Assembly (NCBI GenBank): GCA_001769925.1
Contig: MEPT01000020.1
Location: forward strand, 56,894 to 72,686
Reading direction: 5' to 3'
Source: Bdellovibrionales bacterium RBG_16_40_8
GTDB taxonomy: Bacteria > Bdellovibrionota > Bdellovibrionia > Bdellovibrionales > UBA1609
Length of the DNA stretch: 15,793 nt
The translations under genes were made by a program, and so were the position numbers. Of the stretch, positions 1-7,841 are shown in pieces (positions within the stretch are counted from its first letter, which is position 1; the number at the start of each line of letters is the position of its first letter). The notes below the pieces were generated by a model. That model was not told the DNA's origin, made no database searches, and worked only from the letters and a program-made list of their open reading frames with translations.

Positions 1-1
1 A

Positions 2-1429
2 ATACATTCTCCAGCAGATTTGAAAGATAAGGTGTTTGAGGCAAAATCGCAGAATCAACATGTTGAAGCAGCGTGTATATCTGCAAAAAAAGCTTTTCAG
101 GATTGGAGAAAAACAACTTTAGAGACCAGAAAAAATTACCTGATGAGATTAAAAAAAGTTTTTCAAGACCGCTCATTAGAAATGGCCGAAATTATATCAC
201 GAGAAACGGGTAAGCCACTTTGGGAGAGTAAAACTGAAGCGGCGGCACTTGCAGGTAAAATAGATGTAACATTAGAGCATTCGCTTAAACTTATTGCAGA
301 CGAGAAAGTTACGGCGGCTCTGCCGGGAATAGACGGTTATATTCGCTATCGGCCGCGCGGGGTAATGGCGGTTATTGGGCCGTTTAATTTTCCGGCACAC
401 TTACCTAACGGTCATATTATACCGGCGCTTATTGCCGGCAACACGATAGTGTTTAAGCCATCAGATAAAACTCCTGGGGTGGGGCAATTATTGACTGAAT
501 TTTTTCATCAGGCTGGATTTCCGAGCGGAGTTTTCAATATGGTACAGGGCCAGTCTGAGATCGGCAGCCGCCTTGTGCAAAACGAAAATGTTGATGGCAT
601 TCTTTTTACCGGTTCATATGAAGTTGGCCTTAAAATTAAACAAGACACACTTGACCACTATTGGAAGATTTTAGCTCTAGAAATGGGTGGAAAAAACTCT
701 TCTATTATATGGGAAGACGCTGATCTTGAGAAGGCAATATATGAGACAATAATTGGGGCATATATGACTACTGGCCAAAGATGTTCTTGTACTAGCAAAG
801 TGATAATACACAAAAAGATACGAGATAAATTTCTTGATAATTTTCACGAGACGGCAAAGAAATTAAGTATCGGCCACTGGTCTGAAAATGTTTTTATGGG
901 GCCACTTATAAGCCACAGTTCCGTAGAAAAATACTTACGTTTTCAAGAAATTGCAAAGCGTGAAGGGGCAGAAAGTTTAATGCGTGGTAAAACAGTTGAT
1001 GTGGGTAGGGAAGGGTATTACGTAACCCCATCAATAAATCTAGTAAGTCAGTATAACAAAGAATCGGTATATCAAAAAAATGAGATTTTTGGGCCCAACG
1101 TTGCTGTTTATATGGTTGATGAAATCGAACAGGCAATTGAAATTATGAATGCTGGTGGCTTTGGTTTGGCTGGTGCCATTTTTACGAAGGATCAAGCTAT
1201 TTACGAAAAAATTTTACTTGATGCCAGAGTTGGCCTTCTTTACTGGAATCGCACAACAAATGGAGCGAGCTCTCGGCTGCCATTTGGTGGGTTGGGTAAA
1301 TCTGGCAATGACCGCCCATCTGGTCACTTTGCTATTCAATATTGTGCAACGCCAGTTTCGTGTTTAGAAGACATGGGTGCGCACGATAAATCTAAACTAC
1401 TCCCGGGAATTAGTTATAACTTTAAATAG
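2..1429 (+). CDS. astD: AstD-like succinylglutamate-semialdehyde dehydrogenase, 5' end cut by window
   Basis: Cytoplasmic NAD(P)-dependent aldehyde dehydrogenase. The closest family I recognise is AstD, which oxidises N-succinylglutamate semialdehyde to N-succinylglutamate in the arginine succinyltransferase pathway. Numbering from the TTG at 20, the oxyanion-hole Asn lies in PFNFP (N123), the cofactor Lys in FKPS (K147), the general-base Glu in LEMGG (E221) and the nucleophile Cys in GQRCSC (C255). The stretch PFNFPAHLPNGH and the C-terminal PFGG.G.SGN.RPS pattern are AstD-like rather than generic. The frame stays open to the window edge (codons from base 2). AstD proteins normally begin 15-30 residues earlier, so the TTG at 20 is probably internal and the true start lies outside. 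The gene ends with TAG. No other ast gene is visible, so the substrate is inferred. Confidence 0.8.
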   Translation: MHSPADLKDKVFEAKSQNQHVEAACISAKKAFQDWRKTTLETRKNYLMRLKKVFQDRSLEMAEIISRETGKPLWESKTEAAALAGKIDVTLEHSLKLIADEKVTAALPGIDGYIRYRPRGVMAVIGPFNFPAHLPNGHIIPALIAGNTIVFKPSDKTPGVGQLLTEFFHQAGFPSGVFNMVQGQSEIGSRLVQNENVDGILFTGSYEVGLKIKQDTLDHYWKILALEMGGKNSSIIWEDADLEKAIYETIIGAYMTTGQRCSCTSKVIIHKKIRDKFLDNFHETAKKLSIGHWSENVFMGPLISHSSVEKYLRFQEIAKREGAESLMRGKTVDVGREGYYVTPSINLVSQYNKESVYQKNEIFGPNVAVYMVDEIEQAIEIMNAGGFGLAGAIFTKDQAIYEKILLDARVGLLYWNRTTNGASSRLPFGGLGKSGNDRPSGHFAIQYCATPVSCLEDMGAHDKSKLLPGISYNFK

Positions 1430-1436
1430 GGGCGGA
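1427..1436 (+). promoter_or_regulatory. Ribosome binding site deciding the mltG start
   Basis: The purine-rich run AGGGGCGGA begins at the astD stop codon and lies about 9 bases before the ATG at 1446. It supports initiation there rather than at the ATG at 1377 inside astD. Confidence 0.6.
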
Positions 1437-1445
1437 TTTTTTGCT

Positions 1446-2507
1446 ATGAAAAAGGTTTTTGTTTTTCTAATTGTAGGGTTGGGTGTGGCGGGTATTCTTG
1501 CGTCCTGGCAAATTATTGCGTTTATTTCAGCGCCTGCGCAAAAAGAACATAGCGAAGTTATTTATGAAATCCCAAGTGGTATGGCCTTTAATTATGTAGC
1601 AAGCGATCTCGAGAAAAAAGGAATTGTGAAAAATGCTATGATGTTTAGTATATTAGCTAAATTCATGCGCCAGACCACGCGTGTAAAAATCGGTGAATAT
1701 CGTCTTTACACCGATATGCGACCGCGAGAAGTCCTTAACTCTATAACCTCGGGTCAGAGCATTGTGTATCCTTTGACGGTACGGGAAGGCGAAAATATTT
1801 ATGAAATTCGTGATCAATTAAATAGAATGTGGGGGGGGCGGGGAGATATTTTTTTCTCTCTAAGTAAAGATCAGAAATTCATCAGGCAATTAACTGGTGA
1901 GAATATACCCACCCTAGAAGGTTATTTATATCCTGAAACTTATATGCTTACAAAATACACAAGTATGGAAACTTTAATACGTCGTATGTATGATTTTTTT
2001 CAAGACAATCTTGCCAAGATCAATGCTTCGGCAAAAATTAGCATGCCCGTTCATGAACAAGTAATTCTAGCAAGTATAATTGAAAAAGAGACAGGAGCGC
2101 CCGATGAAAGGCAGATTATTTCATCAGTATTTCACAATCGATTAAAAAAAGGCATGAGGTTGCAATCAGATCCGACAATAATCTATGGCATTTTATCTAT
2201 AACTAATGAAACAAAGAAAAACCTTACAAAGGCAGACATTGTACAGCCGACGCCATATAATACATATACAGTCAGGGCACTACCAATCGGCCCGATCGCG
2301 AACCCGGGCAAAGAGGCTTTGCTGGCGGCAGTGAGCCCGGTAGACACTGAATATCTTTATTTTGTTAGTCGCAATGATGGCACTCATATGTTTTCTGAAT
2401 CGTACGAGCAACACGCAAAGTCAGTTGAAAAATATCAGTTAGACAGAAAGATGCGCGTCGGAAAATCATGGCGCGATCTTAAAGAGAAGAAAACTTCTCA
2501 GAAGTAG
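1446..2507 (+). CDS. mltG: MltG endolytic murein transglycosylase
   Basis: Membrane-anchored lytic transglycosylase of the YceG/MltG family, 353 aa, which cleaves nascent glycan strands and is thought to set their length during peptidoglycan synthesis. An N-terminal transmembrane segment (about residues 4-27) is followed by a LysM-like region and the catalytic domain. The hallmark ASIIEKETG gives catalytic Glu213, equivalent to E. coli E218. It is followed by the conserved NRL..GMRLQSDPT.IYG, PYNTYT, LP.GPIANPG and YLYFV blocks. The ATG at 1446 is chosen because it opens directly into the signal anchor and has an SD. An in-frame ATG at 1377 would add 23 non-hydrophobic residues inside astD. 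The gene sits 16 bases after astD and probably shares its transcript. A run of eight Gs (1831-1838) codes W-G-G in frame. The 3' end overlaps the convergent lipoprotein gene by 29 bp. Confidence 0.93.
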   Translation: MKKVFVFLIVGLGVAGILASWQIIAFISAPAQKEHSEVIYEIPSGMAFNYVASDLEKKGIVKNAMMFSILAKFMRQTTRVKIGEYRLYTDMRPREVLNSITSGQSIVYPLTVREGENIYEIRDQLNRMWGGRGDIFFSLSKDQKFIRQLTGENIPTLEGYLYPETYMLTKYTSMETLIRRMYDFFQDNLAKINASAKISMPVHEQVILASIIEKETGAPDERQIISSVFHNRLKKGMRLQSDPTIIYGILSITNETKKNLTKADIVQPTPYNTYTVRALPIGPIANPGKEALLAAVSPVDTEYLYFVSRNDGTHMFSESYEQHAKSVEKYQLDRKMRVGKSWRDLKEKKTSQK

Positions 2508-3198
2508 CAACCTTATAATATACTGAGGTTCGAATAGATATATCTAGTTCTATGCCAGATTTTTGATCTTGCATAGAGTTTTTAAGGTATGCGGCAAGTT
2601 GATGCGACACGGGCGATGTTTTTAAGGTCATAAAATAAAACTGATCAACATCTGCGATGCCATTATAAATATCTTGTGGTGAACCATCAATGTAATCTGT
2701 TTCTTGCTCAGATACGCTAAAGCTGAGCCACGGCTCATTAGGAATATTTTGAACGTTAAATTGGTAAAGACGTGTTTTTATTTTAGTATGAGATTCATCG
2801 ATAATTTTAATGTCAGAAACTACAGGAACTGAAAAAGAGATTGGTGACATAGATGGGCTTATGCCTTTACCGCCGACACAGACTATATTTTTTGATGCAA
2901 CACCGGCTTTATCATTAAATTCCATAAGGTGAATTTTTATATCTTGAGTAGTGTCATGGTAATATACCTCAGACTTTTGATACGTATAGGTCCCAACCTG
3001 AGGGACAAATGGTTCTCCGGGTTTGACTCTAACTTTGCCGTTATAGGAATTATCGCTTTCAATCTTTATAGGGTTATAATCATGAGCACAGTATAGATTT
3101 TTGTTTATTACACTTGAGCTACCATTGGTACAGGCGGACAAATAGCTTAAGGCGAGAAAAAATGTTAAGAGAAAAAAATAAATTTTATTTTGCTTCAT
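2479..3198 (-). CDS. Predicted lipoprotein of unknown function
   Basis: I do not recognise the family. The 239-residue protein begins with a typical lipoprotein signal: K3/K5, a hydrophobic core at about 6-20, and lipobox LSAC with lipidated Cys23. The mature part is Ser/Thr/Asp-rich, looks beta-rich and has two further cysteines (C37, C107) that could form a disulfide, so a periplasm-facing lipoprotein is likely. The ATG at 3198 is chosen over the upstream start at 3258 because it has a strong SD (AAGGAG, 6-base spacing) and begins directly with the signal peptide. It is the last gene of the minus-strand cluster, after an 87-bp gap (3199-3285) that could hold its own promoter: a TTGACG is present there but no convincing -10. 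The stop overlaps the end of convergent mltG. Confidence 0.75.
   Translation of the reverse strand: MKQNKIYFFLLTFFLALSYLSACTNGSSSVINKNLYCAHDYNPIKIESDNSYNGKVRVKPGEPFVPQVGTYTYQKSEVYYHDTTQDIKIHLMEFNDKAGVASKNIVCVGGKGISPSMSPISFSVPVVSDIKIIDESHTKIKTRLYQFNVQNIPNEPWLSFSVSEQETDYIDGSPQDIYNGIADVDQFYFMTLKTSPVSHQLAAYLKNSMQDQKSGIELDISIRTSVYYKVATSEKFSSL
2484..2499 (-). terminator. Possible hairpin terminator in the mltG/lipoprotein overlap
   Basis: The perfect inverted repeat GAGAAG-AAAA-CTTCTC (6-bp stem, 4-base loop) lies where two convergent genes overlap. On the minus strand it is followed by TTTAA, which contains the lipoprotein stop codon. On the plus strand no T-tract follows. The stem has only three GC pairs and the T-run is short, so this is at best a weak terminator for the minus-strand cluster. 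Confidence 0.35.
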
Positions 3199-3285
3199 AA
3201 AGTGCTCCTTACGGGAAACAAGCGACGTAAACACTATCTCTAGCATGTCCACGCGCAAAGCGTCAAAACTAGTTAAGTGTAAATA

Positions 3286-3768
3286 TTACTCAATATACGG
3301 CTGAAAGCTTGAAGAGTCTCCATCATACTTAAAAATATTGAGGTGAGGCGTCAGCGAGCTGTCATAAGATGGCGCTATAACTTCGAATATGTCGTCATTA
3401 TTCATATCTTTTAGCGCAAGGTTTGCCGCGCGCCCTTTAAATTGAAAATAGCCGTCGTACTTATCGCGTAGCAATATTCGATCGATAAGTGGCTGAATAT
3501 TGTCTTTAATGGGGCCATAAATTTCTAAAGCAATTCCGTCTGGCGTCATTAGTTTTACAACCTTGCCATCTGCAGAATTAGGCAGAATTTTGCCTGTGGC
3601 CACAGATAGAATTACTCTTTCAGGCCTGGAGAAGGCGTGCCGTATTTTTTTGCGTGCATCAGTACTAAAAAATAGCGACACAGAAAATGCGAATAAAATT
3701 GCTACAATAAACCCGGTTATTCCCCAGCTTTTTATAAGGCTCATCAAACACAGTTTAAACAGATTCAA
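3286..3768 (-). CDS. Small membrane-anchored protein with FG-GAP-like acidic loop, unknown function
   Basis: 160 aa with a single N-terminal transmembrane segment (about residues 17-34) and a mainly polar C-terminal domain. Residues 117-135 contain a D-x-N-x-D-x-x-x-E pattern (D121, N123, D125, E129) flanked by short hydrophobic strands. This resembles one blade or calcium loop of FG-GAP/VCBS repeats, though only one copy is seen. No family is recognised. The reading frame opens with TTG overlapping the pgeF TGA (TTGA), which suggests translational coupling. An ATG at 3744 would give 152 residues and keep the membrane segment, but it has no SD, so the start is uncertain. Its position behind pgeF and before a lipoprotein gene suggests an envelope role, which is inference. 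Confidence 0.65.
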   Translation of the reverse strand: MNLFKLCLMSLIKSWGITGFIVAILFAFSVSLFFSTDARKKIRHAFSRPERVILSVATGKILPNSADGKVVKLMTPDGIALEIYGPIKDNIQPLIDRILLRDKYDGYFQFKGRAANLALKDMNNDDIFEVIAPSYDSSLTPHLNIFKYDGDSSSFQPYIE

Positions 3769-4469
3769 CTTCTGAGTCGAGCTACAAAACTAAAATTTCT
3801 ACTGGCTTGTGACTTTTCGCGACGAAATGAAGCAAAGCGCACGTCCAATTTTGTATCCGCAGAAAATTCAAAAATTTGATCGGGCAATAATCCAGCCAGC
3901 TGAAGTTGGCAGCGCAAGATTAAACCTAAATCGATATGGGCCTTATTCGCGATGCAAGATTCTTCAACAATAAGGGGATTTTTTTCTCCGTAAGAGCTTT
4001 GTAGCTGGCGAAACACTTGAGCTAGGCCTAGGTCTACTTCAAAGCTATTTTTATGAATATGCGGACCAAACAACGCGATAGTCGGCTTTATTTTGTTAAA
4101 TTTATTAAGCAAAAAGCGTATGGTTTTTAGAACAATTTCATTTTGAATACCACGCCACCCGGCATGTATTGAGCAAACGAAATCTGGGTGAGAAAGCAGT
4201 ACTGGAATACAATCAGCCGTTGCAATAACGGGGGCATGGTTTAATTGGGGTGTCCAATGAGCGTCAGCGTCAGTCGCAGGTCCAGGTGATCTGGCTAAGA
4301 TAACCATGTCGCCATGGACTTGTTTAATCTCGTGAAATTGTAGGGCGGGATAGTATTCGCCTAAATTATCGAACGAGCTTTCTTTAGTGCCAAAAAAAAA
4401 TAAATTAGTACCTATCTTACATTCAAAACCAATAAGTTCGTTACCATGAGTCACGGCGGTGAAATTCAT
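3765..4469 (-). CDS. pgeF: PgeF (YfiH family) peptidoglycan editing factor / multicopper polyphenol oxidase-like
   Basis: A 234-aa cytoplasmic protein of the YfiH/LACC1/PgeF family. E. coli PgeF prevents L-Ser being incorporated in place of L-Ala into muropeptides. Family members also show purine nucleoside phosphorylase and adenosine deaminase activity, and older annotations call them laccase-domain proteins. The three zinc/catalytic ligands are visible: H52 in QVHG, C87 in TADC and H102 in HAGWRG. The DADA and GPHI motifs and the C-terminal SFRRE are also typical. Its ATG overlaps the rluD stop by 4 bp (ATGA), and rluD-yfiH adjacency is common in proteobacteria. It is of usual family length, with nothing missing. 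Confidence 0.9.
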   Translation of the reverse strand: MNFTAVTHGNELIGFECKIGTNLFFFGTKESSFDNLGEYYPALQFHEIKQVHGDMVILARSPGPATDADAHWTPQLNHAPVIATADCIPVLLSHPDFVCSIHAGWRGIQNEIVLKTIRFLLNKFNKIKPTIALFGPHIHKNSFEVDLGLAQVFRQLQSSYGEKNPLIVEESCIANKAHIDLGLILRCQLQLAGLLPDQIFEFSADTKLDVRFASFRREKSQASRNFSFVARLRS

Positions 4470-5425
4470 GAAAATCCTAGTTCTTCAAGTATGCAAGATA
4501 GTTCTTGTGGCCATGGGGCTCGAAAAATAAGTAACTTGCCTGTTGTCGGGTGATTAAATCCTAACTCTGCAGCATGAAGCATAAGATGCGGTACAGACTC
4601 AATAACTTTTCTTGTTGAATTTGAGGTAACTTTTTTTATACGGTGGCTTGTGCAATAAAAAGGATCTCCTACGATTGGGTTACCATGTTCAGATAGATGA
4701 ACGCGTATTTGATGGGTGCGGCCAGTTTCTAGCTGACAATTCACCAGAGAGAGTCCCGAGGGGTGAATTTTAATAGTTTTGTAGTGAGTGATAGCAAGTT
4801 TACCTTTCGGTATTGCGCCAGAATTTATTTTTTCAGAAGCAAATTTTTTTCTGTCTGTGGGATGTCTACGCATATATGAAGTGATTGTTCCTGAAAGAGA
4901 GTTAAACTTTCCATAAGTTACTGCCCAGTAAATTCTGTGTACTTCTTTTTTTTTAAATTGTCGTGCAAGGGCACGCAAGGCAGAATCTTGTTTAGCGACA
5001 ACCAAAAGCCCGCTCGTATCTTTATCTATTCTGTGTACAATGCCAGGGCGCGCGGGATCAGCGTCAGAGGCTAAATTTTTTGTATGGTATAATAGTGCAT
5101 TGACTAGAGTGTCTTGGTGGTGACCCACTGCCGGGTGCACGACAAGCCCAGAGGGCTTATTGACAACAATAAGATGATCGTCCTCGTAAACAACATCTAA
5201 TTTAAAGTCATAAGGTACAAGTTGTGAACTTATCGCATCTGCTGAATAGACGACAAATTCTTCGCCAAGACTTGTGCGATGTGCTGGTTTTATATTACGT
5301 TCAGCAAGAGTTACGAGGCCGCGATCAATTAAACTTGTGGCGTGAGAGCGACTATCAATTTTGGGGTGTGTTGAGAGGGCCTTATCAATACGAAGCCCGA
5401 CCAAATCTTCAGTAATAGTGAACAC
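4466..5425 (-). CDS. rluD: RluD-type 23S rRNA pseudouridine synthase
   Basis: RluA-family pseudouridine synthase, 319 aa. An N-terminal S4 RNA-binding domain (about residues 1-65) is followed by the catalytic domain, with HRIDKDTSG carrying catalytic Asp134, the NKPSGLVVHP block (89-98) and GRTHQIRVH later. This S4-plus-RluA arrangement fits RluD, which modifies helix 69 of 23S rRNA (positions 1911/1915/1917 in E. coli). RluC-like specificity cannot be excluded from sequence alone. The start is a GTG at 5425 with no clear SD, 18 bases after the preceding stop. The stop overlaps pgeF (ATGA). A short lysine/serine-rich insertion lies after the GDPFY motif. Confidence 0.88.
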   Translation of the reverse strand: MFTITEDLVGLRIDKALSTHPKIDSRSHATSLIDRGLVTLAERNIKPAHRTSLGEEFVVYSADAISSQLVPYDFKLDVVYEDDHLIVVNKPSGLVVHPAVGHHQDTLVNALLYHTKNLASDADPARPGIVHRIDKDTSGLLVVAKQDSALRALARQFKKKEVHRIYWAVTYGKFNSLSGTITSYMRRHPTDRKKFASEKINSGAIPKGKLAITHYKTIKIHPSGLSLVNCQLETGRTHQIRVHLSEHGNPIVGDPFYCTSHRIKKVTSNSTRKVIESVPHLMLHAAELGFNHPTTGKLLIFRAPWPQELSCILEELGFS

Positions 5426-5443
5426 AAATTTATTGTATGTAAT

Positions 5444-6139
5444 TTAGCTCTCCCTTTTAATCCTCGACATATAAGAGCTAGAGACGATATTTTCATTAAG
5501 CCCCAATACCTTAGCTACTTGTATGACAAAGCCGCGCAAGAAAACTGGAGCGGGTAATGCTTCGAAATCATCAGATTCAAGAGCGTTAAGATAACTTCTG
5601 CTTATACGAGTTTCTTTGCTTAATAAATCGATATTAATATTTTTATATTGGCGAACCTTTCGTAGAAAGGCGCCATTAAAATCTTTTTGCTGAGAAATCT
5701 CGTGTTCAACCTCGGGCTTAAGCTCATAAACGCTAAGTCGGCTTTTAGCGAAGCCTTCAGGTACTTTACCGCTGGCGGACATAACGAGCTCGTCATAAGA
5801 TTGTGGTGAAACAGAAACGGTCCTATCTTGGCGAATTGATTTGGTGCTTGTTGGCGTGAAATCAGGCAGATCCTTAGATGTTGGCTGATGGTTTTTCTTT
5901 GTTAACTTGCCATCGTATTCTTTTCTTTTTGCCGGATTTCCGAGAACTAAGAAAGCCTCTTCTACCAGATTACGAATTTCGCGAGCCTCTTCTTCTGTAA
6001 ACATTGTATATAAAGCGGGACTGCCAGGAGAATAGGTTTCTTTTGCTCGTTGATATGCAGCGAGCAATTCATGTTGAGGAACATTCGGTGAAACTTCTAA
6101 AACCTGATAATAATTTTGCATCATATTTCTCGAACTCAT
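5444..6139 (-). CDS. HPD-less DnaJ-like domain fused to RodZ-type HTH_25 domain
   Basis: A 231-aa soluble protein. Residues about 9-77 have the J-domain pattern: YYQVLEVSPN start, AAY helix, NLVEEAFLVLGNPAKRKEYD end. The HPD tripeptide that activates DnaK is replaced by a YSPGS segment, so chaperone stimulation is unlikely. A polar linker (about 78-155) leads to a C-terminal HTH_25/RodZ-like helix-turn-helix (157-219) with LRKVRQYKNI, ISRSYLNALES and PAPVFLRGF. Canonical RodZ has a transmembrane helix after this HTH; here the protein stops soon after it and has none. The gene starts 10 bases after the MinD/FlhG-like ATPase stop, so the two are probably functional partners (inference). ATGs at 6139, 6124 and 6121 are all possible starts. 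Confidence 0.8.
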   Translation of the reverse strand: MSSRNMMQNYYQVLEVSPNVPQHELLAAYQRAKETYSPGSPALYTMFTEEEAREIRNLVEEAFLVLGNPAKRKEYDGKLTKKNHQPTSKDLPDFTPTSTKSIRQDRTVSVSPQSYDELVMSASGKVPEGFAKSRLSVYELKPEVEHEISQQKDFNGAFLRKVRQYKNINIDLLSKETRISRSYLNALESDDFEALPAPVFLRGFVIQVAKVLGLNENIVSSSYMSRIKRES

Positions 6140-6149
6140 ATTTGCAAGA

Positions 6150-7109
6150 TCATATCACAGCTTTTTTCAGGTGTGGACTTGCCAAATCTCTAGCAATACT
6201 AAGAAGCTGGGCGTAAAGCGCACTGTTCGGAAATTCTAAGGTAATTGGGCGGCGCTTACGTAGCGCATGCCACACCGCATTGTCATAATCAATGTGACCA
6301 AGTAGCGTTACGGGTAATCCAAAATACTTGCGGCTTACTGACTCTATTGAGCGAGCTAGTTGAAGATCCTTTGAGCCGCGAGTCTGATTTACAATAAGTT
6401 CGAAGTGAAGATAATTCATTTTTTCGGATAACTGCATGCCGCGCCATGGGTCAACGGCGCAAATAGCGGCTAAAAGATCAGATGGGACTTTTATTTTGTG
6501 CTTATCTTGATTACTCATTAAATCAAAGATTAATGAGTCTAGGTTTAGCTGCTGCTCAAACCGCTTAATACGGCGAAAATAAGTTGCCTTCATAAAGCGG
6601 TAGACGTTTTCAACACTTGTTGGGTCAGGAGTAAGCGTTACCAAATGGCGCTGAGCCATTAAGAAAAAATCTAGAGTAGAGGTATGAGTGCCTGCGCTAA
6701 GATCTAAAATGGTGAAATCAGATTTTAGATTATAAAGGGCTGACATTAGGCGACTTTGTTCTTGAACAGATATATTAGCTAGTTCTTTATGATCGTTAGC
6801 GCCAGAGATGAGTCGTAGTTTGGGAAATTGCGTTGCTACAGCAACTTTATCTAGGGAGTCTATTTTACCAGACAAATAATCATGAAAAGTCGCAGTTGGA
6901 GGTTTTTCACCTAGGCAAGTGTGAAGATTTGGCGCGCCCAAGTCGAGATCAATAATAATTGTGTTAAAACCCATATTGGCCAAAAAAATTCCAAGATTTG
7001 AAGTGATAAAAGATTTACCGATGCCGCCCTTACCGCCTCCGACCGCGACAAGAATAGACTGAGCCTTTGATGATCCTCGTTCAACGTGATGCAATGGAGT
7101 TATAGTCAC
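6150..7109 (-). CDS. MinD/FlhG-like ParA-family ATPase
   Basis: A 319-aa P-loop ATPase of the SIMIBI MinD/ParA group. It shows a deviant Walker A KGGIGKS (residues 27-33, with signature K27 and K32), a Walker A' segment DLDLGAPNL (54-62) typical of MinD/FlhG, and a Walker B-like ILDLSAG (D136). The middle sequence YFRRIKR and the late HIDYDNAVWHALRKRRP block recall FlhG/FleN and MinD-like proteins that limit flagella or position polar machinery. No flagellar gene is present to confirm this. The start is a GTG at 7109 with a good SD (AGGGAAG). The C-terminal helix (about 296-319) is moderately amphipathic and could touch membrane, but it is not a clear MinD-type targeting sequence. The J-like/HTH protein encoded directly downstream is the likely partner. 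Confidence 0.85.
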   Translation of the reverse strand: MTITPLHHVERGSSKAQSILVAVGGGKGGIGKSFITSNLGIFLANMGFNTIIIDLDLGAPNLHTCLGEKPPTATFHDYLSGKIDSLDKVAVATQFPKLRLISGANDHKELANISVQEQSRLMSALYNLKSDFTILDLSAGTHTSTLDFFLMAQRHLVTLTPDPTSVENVYRFMKATYFRRIKRFEQQLNLDSLIFDLMSNQDKHKIKVPSDLLAAICAVDPWRGMQLSEKMNYLHFELIVNQTRGSKDLQLARSIESVSRKYFGLPVTLLGHIDYDNAVWHALRKRRPITLEFPNSALYAQLLSIARDLASPHLKKAVI

Positions 7110-7130
7110 ACTAACTTCCCTAAAAAATTA

Positions 7131-7835
7131 CTAATGGGATTTTATGATCCCGCTATTCAACTTCTCTTCGGCTTCTGATGCGCGAATATAAAGGGGAATT
7201 GTGTGAATCCAATCAGTTAGTCCAGGAGGACTTTTATCTATTGCCGATGTATATAAAAAATCTATCGCCTCAGAGTAGTCACGTGCACTAGGGTCGCGAA
7301 TCATTTTAGCGCGCAAATCGTGCGAACAGTGAGATAAAAGCGAGTTATAGCCAGTACCAACGACCAGTATATCACGATCAATCAATAGTTCGAGTGCAGT
7401 TATAGTGACCGCTCTAGGTGACTGAGTTTCTTTAACTAGACCATGGTCTAAACTGTACTCAGCAGTATAAATTAAATTTCTAAAAGCATACTGCGCAACT
7501 CGCAAAATAGAATGAGATTTTACGGCGGGTTGACTTGCAAGAAGATGAAGTCCGTTAAGTGCAAAAATAGGCAGTTGGTATGAGTAAGAAAGCGTTCGAG
7601 CAAATGTAACCCCAACGCGAATGCCAGTAAAGCTGCCAGGGCCAACATTTACTGCAAGTCGAGTTAACTGGTTTGATGACAAATTATTTTTACTAAGTAA
7701 TTCGTGAAATGCAGCAGTAATAGTTTCACTGTGAGAGCTAGCTTTTGCCCACGTTTGCGAAGCAATAATTTCACGATCGCGAATAAGTGCTAAACTCCCT
7801 TGGGTAGAGACAGTATCAATAGCCAGCGTAAGCAC
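7131..7835 (-). CDS. tsaB: TsaB, tRNA t6A biosynthesis protein
   Basis: A 234-aa ASKHA-fold protein matching TsaB (YeaZ). TsaB has no catalysis of its own but scaffolds TsaD and TsaE to make N6-threonylcarbamoyladenosine at A37 of ANN-decoding tRNAs. Diagnostic elements are the N-terminal LAIDTVSTQGSLAL strand pair and the VGPGSFTGIRVG motif (about residues 64-75). Length is normal for the family. It starts with GTG at 7835, six bases after the rseP stop. A weak SD-like GGTAA precedes it. tsaD and tsaE are not in the window. Confidence 0.9.
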   Translation of the reverse strand: MLTLAIDTVSTQGSLALIRDREIIASQTWAKASSHSETITAAFHELLSKNNLSSNQLTRLAVNVGPGSFTGIRVGVTFARTLSYSYQLPIFALNGLHLLASQPAVKSHSILRVAQYAFRNLIYTAEYSLDHGLVKETQSPRAVTITALELLIDRDILVVGTGYNSLLSHCSHDLRAKMIRDPSARDYSEAIDFLYTSAIDKSPPGLTDWIHTIPLYIRASEAEEKLNSGIIKSH

Positions 7836-7841
7836 AATAAA

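Noticed and set aside
1377..1445. Upstream ATG extension of mltG
   Set aside because: It lies inside astD, adds residues before the signal anchor that do not fit the family, and the SD at 1427-1436 points to the ATG at 1446.
3199..3258. Upstream start for the lipoprotein gene
   Set aside because: The internal ATG at 3198 has AAGGAG at ideal spacing and opens directly into the signal peptide. The extension would precede the signal.
3199..3285. Promoter for the lipoprotein gene in the 87-bp gap
   Set aside because: TTGACG is present but no convincing -10 at 16-18 bases, so only mentioned under the gene.
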